39,428 nt of DNA, taken from Marinobacter iranensis (GTDB taxonomy: Bacteria > Pseudomonadota > Gammaproteobacteria > Pseudomonadales > Oleiphilaceae). The notes below the pieces were generated by a model. It was not told where the DNA came from, did no database searches, and was given only the letters and a program-made list of their open reading frames with translations. The stretch's first letter is position 1. Each line of letters opens with the position of its first letter. The stretch lies in assembly GCF_029207565.1 (NCBI RefSeq), contig NZ_JANCMW010000019.1, positions 1 through 39,428 of the forward strand, in the 5' to 3' direction. Made by a program: the position numbers and the translations under genes. Shown here piece after piece: positions 1 to 7,786 of this stretch.

Positions 1-1179
1 AGCCACCTGACTGTGGAAAACCACCGCAAGGCCCACATCAAGGGCAATGACCACGCCACCGTGGACGGTGAGAAACGCGAATCCATCGGCGGCGACGCCA
101 GCCTCACCGTCAACGGCAGCCACCACAGCAAACAGGGCAAGAACCAGCTCATCGAAGCCGGCAGCGAAATCCACCACAAGGCCGGCATGAAGATCGTGAT
201 CGAAGCGGGTGCGGAAGTGACCCTGAAGGCCGGTGGCAGCTTTGTGAAGGTGGACCCCAGCGGTGTGACCGTGTCCGGGCCGATGGTGAAGATGAATTCT
301 GGGGGTGGGCCGGGGAGTGGCAGTGGGGCGTCTGCTCAGGTGCCCGCAAAGCCGGCCATGCTCGCTGACCAAGTGCAGCCAGACAATGCCTCGGCGCAAT
401 TGGCGACAACGGGTTCGCGGGGAGCCGCTACTGCCGATAACATGTCATTTTCGGGCGTTTCAGCACTGACATCTGATGTGCTCACCCGGGTTGCCAAGGC
501 TGGAAGCACCGTTGCGTCTGGATGTGAGTTCGATAGCAGTGGACAATGTGTTATTCACGAGCACAATCGAAACTCCTTTGGCGCATCGCCTGTAAGTCAA
601 GGCGTGAACGGAGGTGGAACTATGCAGAACGGCAACAAAGGTACAGCTCCAAACGAGAACACTAAAAATGCCAAGGATAATGCGCAAATGGGGTTGAGCG
701 CAGAAGGTGAGAAATTACTGAAAAGCGTAGAGGAACTACGCCTTAATCCATACGATGATCAGACTGGAAACGCCATTAATTCATGGGTTAAAGGTGCAAC
801 CATTGGATATGGCCACTTAATTTCAAAAAGTGAGTGGTCTATTTATGAGAATGGAATTACAGCTGTCCAGGCCGATGCTCTATTTGCAGAGGATGTAGCG
901 CCTTTTGTCGCAGCTGTTAATGATGCTGTTAGTGCTAGCCTTTCACAAAATCAGTTTGATGCAGCTGTCATGCTTGCTTACAACATTGGTATAGCCGGGT
1001 TCTCAAGCTCTTCTGCTGTTGCCCTTATTAACGACTCTAACGCATCCACACCTTATTCGAATTTAGAAAGTGCGTGGAAAGCGTGGAATCGTTCACAAGG
1101 TTCTGTTAGTCAGGGGTTGATAAATCGCCGAGATGCTGAATGGCGCGTCTACTCAAACGCCATCTATGAAAAGTGGTAA
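1..1179 (+). CDS. vgrG: VgrG spike protein, C-terminal part, with fused GH24 lysozyme (5' end outside window)
   Basis: The reading frame is open from base 1, so this is the 3' end of a longer gene. Residues are numbered from the first in-window Met at 13. Residues 1-95 show the repetitive beta-helix/DUF2345-like tail of VgrG, the trimeric tip of the T6SS needle, ending near VSGPMVKMNSGG. A Gly/Ser/Ala-rich linker of about 130 residues follows. From about 230 there is a T4-lysozyme-type (GH24) domain with the family's E-x8-D-x5-T catalytic pattern, although here an insertion lengthens the D-to-T spacing: E240 (730-732), D249 and T263 in ATIGYGH. This makes it an evolved VgrG that would deliver a muramidase to the periplasm of rival cells. 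The linker and lysozyme are clearly more AT-rich than the first 300 bases, suggesting an exchanged toxin tip. The next gene is a secreted protein likely to give immunity. Phage endolysin is an alternative, but the VgrG tail argues against it. Confidence 0.9.
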   Translation, partial: SHLTVENHRKAHIKGNDHATVDGEKRESIGGDASLTVNGSHHSKQGKNQLIEAGSEIHHKAGMKIVIEAGAEVTLKAGGSFVKVDPSGVTVSGPMVKMNSGGGPGSGSGASAQVPAKPAMLADQVQPDNASAQLATTGSRGAATADNMSFSGVSALTSDVLTRVAKAGSTVASGCEFDSSGQCVIHEHNRNSFGASPVSQGVNGGGTMQNGNKGTAPNENTKNAKDNAQMGLSAEGEKLLKSVEELRLNPYDDQTGNAINSWVKGATIGYGHLISKSEWSIYENGITAVQADALFAEDVAPFVAAVNDAVSASLSQNQFDAAVMLAYNIGIAGFSSSSAVALINDSNASTPYSNLESAWKAWNRSQGSVSQGLINRRDAEWRVYSNAIYEKW

Positions 1180-1200
1180 CCGCGAACGGAGAAAATATTG

Positions 1201-1674
1201 ATGGTTAGGTATTTTTTAATTTTCATGCTGAGTTTAATCTCTGCAGGCTGTTTTGCGGTTGACGACAATAAAACCAGATCGTCTTGTTCGGAAATTTCTT
1301 TGAATGACCTGTATTCAAGTTACAAAATTTTTGGCGTGGTTAAGTATGGTGGAGGGTTGACTACAGAGGCTTCAGCCAAAGACCGTATTGGAAAAGAAGT
1401 TGTTGTTGAACGTGAAACTTTTAAGGTCAGGGATTTTGTTATTTCCAATCCATCTTATGAGTTGGATTGTTATCCGTTGCCAAAGGAAGGAGAAGTTTCT
1501 GTCAATCGCTGGAGCAACTTTTATGGGTTTGGCTCGAATAGAACCTCTATTAAAGTTTTGCATGTTTATGATGAAGATGATGGTGCTGATGAGCCCTCGA
1601 TTAATCTTGAGCTAGTGAATGGTCAGATTTGGGAAATGTATGATGGCTGGATTTATAAAATGAAACCCCTGTGA
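1201..1674 (+). CDS. Small secreted/lipoprotein-like protein, candidate immunity to the VgrG lysozyme
   Basis: This is a 157-residue protein of no family I recognise. ATG 1201 is preferred over TTG 1198 because GGAG at 1188-1191 lies 9 bases upstream. The N-terminus is a hydrophobic signal sequence ending in ISAGC, a plausible but imperfect lipobox (Ser at -3), so it is either a lipoprotein or a cleaved periplasmic protein. The rest is mixed polar sequence ending EMYDGWIYKMKPL. It begins 21 bases after the VgrG-lysozyme stop and shares that domain's AT-rich base composition, so the two probably moved together. T6SS muramidases act in the periplasm and their cognate immunity proteins are exported. 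Location and signal therefore support an immunity role, but that is inference and no lysozyme-inhibitor motif was recognised. Confidence 0.7.
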   Translation: MVRYFLIFMLSLISAGCFAVDDNKTRSSCSEISLNDLYSSYKIFGVVKYGGGLTTEASAKDRIGKEVVVERETFKVRDFVISNPSYELDCYPLPKEGEVSVNRWSNFYGFGSNRTSIKVLHVYDEDDGADEPSINLELVNGQIWEMYDGWIYKMKPL

Positions 1675-1735
1675 ACCGCCAATGATCGGCCACTAATACC
1701 CCGAATACTGCAACAGCGATGGACCGCGAGCACCC

Positions 1736-2584
1736 ATGACCACAATTGAGTCGATATTCCAACGAACTGATACACCAGAGAGTGCAGACTTCGCCGTATT
1801 GGACCTGGCCCAGAAAGATGAGGGCCAGTTGCTGGGGTGGTTGTATAACCATTTCGACCTGGGCGATATTCCCTGGAATCCCCTTTACCAGGGGACGGAA
1901 CTGGCAAGCAACTGGTCTACAGGTCCCATACTGATTGAGCTTCGAGACGCGCAGGTTTTTCGTGAGGCGCTGATCGAGCGCTATCAGTCCGACTGTCTGG
2001 GCATGTTAATCTCCGCGCCAGATGTCAGCCTGGCGGCAATGGCCGACCACCTCCGCTCGCTCATTATTCCCCTGCTGGACGGGAAGCCATCCGTATTTCG
2101 TTTTTACGATCCACGTTCCTTAGGCCCCCTCCTTACGGTTTTACAGCCTAACCAGCGTTATCAGCTACTGGGTGTTTCTCAGTGGTGTTGGTGTAACGAA
2201 GGCCAATGGTGGGTGACCACGGAATCACAACCTGCCGACTGGCCGCAACCGGGGTCAACGCTTGCGTTGGGTAAAGCGCAGTTGGAGGCGTTGGATGAGG
2301 CACGCATTGCGCAGTTTGCCGAGTCACTAACGAATTACTACCGGCCCCATATCTCCGCGTCCGACCCGGAACAGTTTGTTCTGGGGGAAATTAAATCGGC
2401 GAACAACGCGGGGATAAGTTTACTCGCCGACCAGGAACGCTGGGTAAGGCTGGCGATCCAGGCAGGCGTGCCACTAACGGAATCCACAAGATGGCAACAT
2501 CTGGCAAGTGATCAGGGATTATCACCAAGCCAGATTCTGGCTCATCTGGAAAGCGAACAAAGGACTGTAACTCATGTCGACTGA
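1736..2584 (+). CDS. DUF4123 T6SS adaptor/chaperone (Tap/TEC family)
   Basis: The 282-residue protein has the DUF4123 pattern, including the hallmark FRFYDPR at residues 121-127 and a following aromatic stretch (QWCWCNEGQWW). DUF4123 proteins are cytosolic adaptors that load a specific effector onto its VgrG and are usually encoded between the two. That is the order here: VgrG, immunity candidate, DUF4123, large cargo. The stop overlaps the next start by 11 bases, which implies translational coupling with the 1035-residue protein and points to that protein as its client. Base composition returns to the GC-rich host level. The start ATG has only a weak ribosome site. Family assignment is firm; the client is inferred. 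Confidence 0.88.
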   Translation: MTTIESIFQRTDTPESADFAVLDLAQKDEGQLLGWLYNHFDLGDIPWNPLYQGTELASNWSTGPILIELRDAQVFREALIERYQSDCLGMLISAPDVSLAAMADHLRSLIIPLLDGKPSVFRFYDPRSLGPLLTVLQPNQRYQLLGVSQWCWCNEGQWWVTTESQPADWPQPGSTLALGKAQLEALDEARIAQFAESLTNYYRPHISASDPEQFVLGEIKSANNAGISLLADQERWVRLAIQAGVPLTESTRWQHLASDQGLSPSQILAHLESEQRTVTHVD

Positions 2585-5500
2585 TGCCCCGGTGCAACTT
2601 CCTCCTTCCAAGGTCTCCGAATCAGACCAGACTTCAAGCCAATCCGAGGCGAAAGACTGCCAGCAATGCAAAAACGCCACGGTGGTCTACGTAACCGGGC
2701 ACCGAAGTTTTTGGGTGGTTCCGCAGAACGTTCTCGATAAGATGGAAACCAGTGCCGCCCGCCTCAAGGCAGCTGCTTCAAGGGAGACCCTGGAAGAGCG
2801 GCTATCCGAGATGGAAAAAGCAGGTTTGACCGATCTGTTCCTGCCCGCCACGGCCAAAAGCTTCCTGCCACCGGCTGAACAATCCGAGTGGGACGACCTG
2901 CATAGCCAGAACCGGGATGCGGACCGGGAGCTACACAGGCTGGACGAAGAGCTGGGTAAGGAAGAAGAGGCTTATCACCAACGGATAGATTCGCTTACTG
3001 AAGAACGGTCTTACTATGTCAATCGCCTTGAAACAACCAAGCAATGGCATCAAATCCGGCAGAGACTGTACGATCGCAAGAAGGATATTCAGGCATCGAA
3101 AGAGAGCCGATCTGACCGATTGATGGCTCTTCAGGATCAAGGACTTGATGCTGCCCGTGACGCTGGGTTTCATGTGGTGGAGCAGGAGTTGTTCTCGCCT
3201 GAGCAACGGAACATCAAAGAGCTGCTATCGGCCTACCTGGAAGCTCGAAAGGACTTTGAAGAGGACGAAGTGTCCAACGAAACAGTGGCCGCCATCTTCG
3301 TTAACACCTGCCGCATGAACCGGGAGTTGATGGCGTATGAATGGCAAAGGGAGACACCTGATATCCAGAAGGTCGAACAGTACCTGACGGAGCTGAACAA
3401 GCTGGAAGGCAGGATGCGGGACTATGCCGATACGGTGCTGGATCTCGCAAACATCGGTATCGCCTCGCCGGAATATGCGCTGGCGAACGGCCATCGCCAG
3501 GTGAAGGACGGCATTCTGGATATGACCGACCTTCGGTTGCTGGACTGGGAAATTGAGCAGCTTACCAAGGATATGAAAGAGCATGGCGGGGCCTGGCTTA
3601 GCGTGATTGGCCTGAATGGCCCCGCGCCGGCCCCGGAAATTCTGCAATACCAGCACAAAATTGAGACCTGCCAGAAGAAGCAGGAAGCACTGCGGTGCCG
3701 CGCCAAAGAGCAGTCCAGTGAACTGTCACCCCCGAAACTGTTTATCTGGAACCCAGCTGATTACAACACGCCCCCCTATAAGGCCCTGGTACGTCCCGGC
3801 GTTCCCCTGCGGGAATTCTCCCGGCCAGGAGGCAACTCCGAACTACAACATTTTTCCCTCCTGGACCTGCCGGGTGGACAGGACAGACTGGGTACGCCGG
3901 AAACCCCCGAGTCATCCTTCGATATCGCCCTGTCTCTCAAAACGGCCCAAAAGCCGGGCCAGGATAAAGCCCTGGAGAAACTGTTAACGGATCAAGGGGC
4001 GAAAAAATACCCCCTGCAGGAAGACTGGTTCGACGATCAGGGGCTATTTCAGCCGGATCGGTTCTTCAGTGTCATCGAGGGTGAAGGCGTGCTGGAGCAG
4101 TATAATCCCGAGGAGCTTGATGCTTGGGGCGCCCACCTCCGGGTATTTCTGTTTGAATCCGAGGCAAAGCGCCACCTCATGAGTTTTGATGACAGCTACA
4201 CCGGCCAGTTTGTCAGGCTGCTATCCAGTGGTATTGCTGGCGAACTGGGCCGTGAACTGCAAAACCAGATAAAAGTGGAAGTGCTGTCGGGCGTTAGTGG
4301 CCCTGCCAATGAGCCCTCCATCAGTATGAAGAACGGAGCGTCCAAGATAGGGTATACCCTGGGTGAGGCCAAAATCGGCGCCAACCTGACATACAGGCAG
4401 GGGCAACTGGATCTGTTCTCTCTGAAACTGCCGAAACCGGAAGAAGCCGAACCAATCCGCATACCCTACCGGAGCGTAGGGGGTAGCGGAGAACTGGATC
4501 TGGGTCGGTTCTACTGTGAGGTTGACGCCAAGTGCTGGGGATTCGTGGGCGCCCGCATTCTGATGAGTCGCTCGATAGGCGTTGAAGCGGTCAAGGGAAA
4601 GGGGGTTCAGCTCACAGGTGTGGACCGGGAGAAACGGGAGGTTAGCGGCGCTGAATTCGATGCCTTTGTTGGGGCCCAGGCGGGTAAAATGACGCGCGCC
4701 GAAATGAAATGGTCCATTCCTCAACGCCTCAGGAAATCCGAGAAATGGCGCCGACTGGGGGAAGAGGTTCCCGAGTGGATCACCCTGGGGGTGCTCCGTA
4801 ATGAGTTGGTTGGTGCCGTTGGCCTTGGCGCGACGGGAGAAATCAAGGTTGGGATGAACAACGGCCGGCTGGTCTTCTATGCCAAGGGCCGCGCAGTGGC
4901 TGGCCTGGGTGGAGGCATGGCCATTGGCTTCGAGCTGGATTTTGATACTCTCCCCTTGTTAATGCGCGTCTTGCAGCAGGAGCTGCACGACAACGGCTAT
5001 CGCCGGGTGTACTGGATTGAAGGCGGTGCGTTTGAGTACCTGAGCATGCTGATGAACTTACGGCTCTCCGCGGCTCTGAATATCTCGTTCCTCGCGGCGC
5101 AGTCATACGACTTCGTTGAAAGTGTCTACCGGGACTTCCACGGCGGTGAAAATGCTGGGATTGTGGCAGTGAGAATTACCGAAGCCATTGATATTGCGAA
5201 AGGTACAGCAGCGCCGACTGATGATGTGCCCAGGGTAACACTGGATGAATACCGGTCGTGGTTCCTGGGGTTGCAGCCTGAGGCGATTGGTCCTATGTTG
5301 CACAACCTTGTGGCGGAGCCGGTTGAGTTTGAGGGTGAGGATAGGCGTGAGCAGAAGACTGCAGAGGAAATGCTGAAACTCCAACAGATCTCGATCCTGC
5401 AATGCTTGGAATGGATGGGCGAGTCAGAGTTGGTTCACCCGGAGTCTTATCGGGGCGTGAAGCCCAACCGTATCCAACGGCAGTTTGAGGAATCGGTGAC

Positions 5501-5681
5501 CCGTATGAACGCCCAGGGCACCAAGCCAACGGAGGATTCCTTGCAGTTTGCCAGGGATAATGCGGCCAGGTTGGATGAGTTTATGGGTCGGGGGCTCTCG
5601 GGTGGTTTGGATGTGACAAGATTTCAGGATTACAGAAAGCTTCGTAGAAAATTCAGTTTGCATCTGTTGGGGCAGGCTTAA
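2574..5681 (+). CDS. Large putative T6SS effector loaded by the DUF4123 adaptor (1035 aa)
   Basis: I do not recognise a catalytic family. The start is supported by AGGA at 2561-2564, 9 bases upstream. Visible structure: a CxxC pair at C29/C32; a long Glu/Lys/Arg-rich coiled coil at roughly residues 110-200; a helical middle; a Gly-rich, probably beta-rich region at about 550-790 with repeated GLGATGEIK/GLGGGMAIG-type segments; and a helical C-terminus. No long transmembrane helix, lipase GxSxG, HxxD nuclease or PAAR motif was found by eye. It overlaps the DUF4123 gene and is followed 3 bases later by a secreted Sel1 protein, the arrangement of an effector between adaptor and immunity genes. 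An exported immunity candidate would suggest the toxin acts in the periplasm or on the membrane. An alternative is a structural or scaffold component of the island. Confidence 0.6.
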   Translation: MSTDAPVQLPPSKVSESDQTSSQSEAKDCQQCKNATVVYVTGHRSFWVVPQNVLDKMETSAARLKAAASRETLEERLSEMEKAGLTDLFLPATAKSFLPPAEQSEWDDLHSQNRDADRELHRLDEELGKEEEAYHQRIDSLTEERSYYVNRLETTKQWHQIRQRLYDRKKDIQASKESRSDRLMALQDQGLDAARDAGFHVVEQELFSPEQRNIKELLSAYLEARKDFEEDEVSNETVAAIFVNTCRMNRELMAYEWQRETPDIQKVEQYLTELNKLEGRMRDYADTVLDLANIGIASPEYALANGHRQVKDGILDMTDLRLLDWEIEQLTKDMKEHGGAWLSVIGLNGPAPAPEILQYQHKIETCQKKQEALRCRAKEQSSELSPPKLFIWNPADYNTPPYKALVRPGVPLREFSRPGGNSELQHFSLLDLPGGQDRLGTPETPESSFDIALSLKTAQKPGQDKALEKLLTDQGAKKYPLQEDWFDDQGLFQPDRFFSVIEGEGVLEQYNPEELDAWGAHLRVFLFESEAKRHLMSFDDSYTGQFVRLLSSGIAGELGRELQNQIKVEVLSGVSGPANEPSISMKNGASKIGYTLGEAKIGANLTYRQGQLDLFSLKLPKPEEAEPIRIPYRSVGGSGELDLGRFYCEVDAKCWGFVGARILMSRSIGVEAVKGKGVQLTGVDREKREVSGAEFDAFVGAQAGKMTRAEMKWSIPQRLRKSEKWRRLGEEVPEWITLGVLRNELVGAVGLGATGEIKVGMNNGRLVFYAKGRAVAGLGGGMAIGFELDFDTLPLLMRVLQQELHDNGYRRVYWIEGGAFEYLSMLMNLRLSAALNISFLAAQSYDFVESVYRDFHGGENAGIVAVRITEAIDIAKGTAAPTDDVPRVTLDEYRSWFLGLQPEAIGPMLHNLVAEPVEFEGEDRREQKTAEEMLKLQQISILQCLEWMGESELVHPESYRGVKPNRIQRQFEESVTRMNAQGTKPTEDSLQFARDNAARLDEFMGRGLSGGLDVTRFQDYRKLRRKFSLHLLGQA

Positions 5682-5684
5682 ATC

Positions 5685-6704
5685 ATGTTGAAAATCTCGT
5701 TGGCAAGAGTTTGCGTGCTTTTATTACTGCTCTTTGCGGGACTTCCGGTCTTTGCCCAAACCGATCAGGAGCGGGCGGAGTCATTGTTCCAGGAGGGTTA
5801 CACCCTCTACCAGCAACGATACAGTCCGAACGCTTTCACGAAATTCAAGGAAGCAGCTCAACTGGGCCATGCTGAAGCAGCCTACTACGCCGGCAATATT
5901 CTTCGCCGGAACTCTACCTACATTACACCTGAGGCCGAAGAGTTTTACCGTCAGGCTGCCGAAGGCGGCGATGTCTACGCCATGCTGAGATTTGCCCAGA
6001 AGGGCAGAATGTGCGGTACGCTTAGGAATTGCGATTATGACCGTGAAGAGTGGTTGGATCGGGCAAAGGAGATTGCGCTTCCGAAGGCAGAAGCTGGCGA
6101 CACGGAAGCGATGATGGTCGTATCTCTGGTTTTTGGTATTGGTGGCGATCTGGACGAGGAGTTTGAATGGGTTAAACGAGCCGCCGAAGGTGGGCATGCC
6201 TTTGCTCAGTATTGGCTAGCAACGGGTTTGCTGGGTGATCAGGACATGGGCTTTTACTGGACTGATAAAGGCCGTCGTGAAGACATTCTGATGTGGCTCA
6301 GGGCATCGGCTGAGCAGGGTTTCCCAAAAGCAATGCTAAAGCTGGCCGTTAAGCTGAGAGAACAGGGGCAATTAGAAGAGGCGCGCTATTGGGTTGAGAG
6401 AATGGCTGAAACCGATTATTACGATGCGCTTGTAGAAGCCGGTGTTCAAATCATGATGGGGCCGGATATTGGCAAGGTTCTGTCGCCGACTATTTCGTAT
6501 CACTTTGAAAAGCCCCGTCCTGTCGAGGGTGCCGCCATTCTTCTCGCGGTGCACCGTGAGAAGGGCAAGGACGAGCCGCTGGAATTAATTGAGTACTATC
6601 AGGATTATCTGACGCCTGAAATCATGGCTGAGGCGAAGGAGCGCTCCAAGGAATTGTTGGTCGATACGCCGATTATTTACTACCTGCCGAAATTCGGTAT
6701 GTAA
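5685..6704 (+). CDS. Secreted Sel1-like repeat protein, candidate immunity protein
   Basis: The 339-residue protein has a clear signal peptide: a Leu-rich core followed by VFA before QTD, near residue 24. After it come several degenerate Sel1/TPR-type repeats of about 36 residues, seen as recurring A-x-x-G-x-x-x-A-x-x-x-L/A patterns such as AAQLGHAEAAYYAG, AAEGGDVYAMLRFAQ, AAEGGHAFAQYWLA and SAEQGFPKAMLKLA. Sel1 proteins are alpha-solenoid binding scaffolds. It starts 3 bases after the putative effector gene, so it is almost certainly co-transcribed. Periplasmic location plus a protein-binding fold fits an immunity protein for the upstream effector (inference). Its 3' end overlaps the convergent FGE-like gene by 32 bases. 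Confidence 0.8.
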   Translation: MLKISLARVCVLLLLLFAGLPVFAQTDQERAESLFQEGYTLYQQRYSPNAFTKFKEAAQLGHAEAAYYAGNILRRNSTYITPEAEEFYRQAAEGGDVYAMLRFAQKGRMCGTLRNCDYDREEWLDRAKEIALPKAEAGDTEAMMVVSLVFGIGGDLDEEFEWVKRAAEGGHAFAQYWLATGLLGDQDMGFYWTDKGRREDILMWLRASAEQGFPKAMLKLAVKLREQGQLEEARYWVERMAETDYYDALVEAGVQIMMGPDIGKVLSPTISYHFEKPRPVEGAAILLAVHREKGKDEPLELIEYYQDYLTPEIMAEAKERSKELLVDTPIIYYLPKFGM

Positions 6705-7596
6705 GGATGTTTTTGTTTCTGACGCACCGGAACCCGCTGGCTATTGGCATAGATGACTCAGGCACGTTTCGTCTAGCAACAGTCGAACTACCAATTAGGT
6801 CACCATAGTGCCCGCCGCCACGAATGACTCTTTCGGGTTCTTTAGAGTTTGGACCGACTGTAACTGCTTTGCCCGTTTCTGGCCCTTTGGGATTAACTCT
6901 CTCGGAGCTTTGGTAGTAGTCTGGGGAGTAATAGTCGTTTACCCATTCTTCTGCATTACCGGACAAATCGTACAGCCCTAAAGGGTTTGGCGGGTAAAAG
7001 CCTGGGCGGTTAAGAGGAGAGTGCTCCGCATCAAATCGATCAAACCGGTGCAGTCTCTTCCCACTTATGTTTTGTCCGGGGCGTAGTTCTCCGTTGTCGG
7101 TAGCATGAAGTACCTGTCTACCTCGGGACCGAGCGGCGTACTCCCATTGTGCCTCTGTGGGCAAATCCACATCATTGCCAGACTGCTCGCCGAGCCACCG
7201 GCAAAATGCTTTAGCATCATGCCAAGAAACAGGTGCGGGAAGCTCACTGGCAAAGCGATCGGGGGACTCGCTGAGTTTGTCTTCGTAAAAGCGAGCTTTG
7301 ATTTTGTGTCCTGAGGCTTCCACAAAAATCTCAAAATCCCCTTGGGTGACTTCATACTTCTGGATATAGAAGTCATCTAGCTCCACTTCATGGGCGGGAA
7401 CGGTATCGGCACCCATGGCCCATCCGCCTGGATTGCCCATCAGAAATTCACCTCCTTCAACGAACACCATGTTGTCCATGTTGCGCTGGGCCACCTCGAT
7501 GGCATACCAGTCGTTGATGGCATCGCAGCCAGTCAGGGCAGTCAGTGATAAGGCAAGCAAAAGGGATTGCTGGGTACGGCGGGCGATCATAGTCAT
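6673..7596 (-). CDS. FGE/SUMF1-fold lipoprotein, probably non-catalytic
   Basis: The 307-residue protein begins with a lipoprotein signal, LTALTGC with C24 as acylation site. It then shows the formylglycine-generating-enzyme (SUMF1/EgtB/PvdO) fold: FVEGGEFLMG near 45-54, YEVTQGDF near 81-88, LPTEAQWEYAAR at 145-156, DLSGNAEEWVND at 210-221, RGG at 259-261 and terminal GFRCVR at 288-293. The two cysteines used by true FGE enzymes downstream of the RGG motif are absent (the segment reads GGHYGDLIGSSTVARR), so sulfatase maturation is unlikely. FGE-fold proteins are common beside T6SS effector genes, so a periplasmic accessory or immunity role is possible. It is convergent to the Sel1 gene with a 32-base tail overlap. 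ATG 7590 is an alternative start two codons downstream. Confidence 0.82.
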   Translation of the reverse strand: MTMIARRTQQSLLLALSLTALTGCDAINDWYAIEVAQRNMDNMVFVEGGEFLMGNPGGWAMGADTVPAHEVELDDFYIQKYEVTQGDFEIFVEASGHKIKARFYEDKLSESPDRFASELPAPVSWHDAKAFCRWLGEQSGNDVDLPTEAQWEYAARSRGRQVLHATDNGELRPGQNISGKRLHRFDRFDAEHSPLNRPGFYPPNPLGLYDLSGNAEEWVNDYYSPDYYQSSERVNPKGPETGKAVTVGPNSKEPERVIRGGGHYGDLIGSSTVARRNVPESSMPIASGFRCVRNKNILTYRISAGSK

Positions 7597-7786
7597 TCCA
7601 TTCCATTGAGTGACATTCCATGTATGCTGGTATTCTACCTGTCAGGCTGACGAGGGCCAAGCTTCGACTGGCCGGTAACAACCTGTCTGCCGGCCGCTTC
7701 TGGGAGGCCTGTACCGCCGGAATGTGAGCATTGATTCATGTTTAGTCCGGCGCCTTGTGACTTCCCGGATTCCGAACTAGTTTCCA

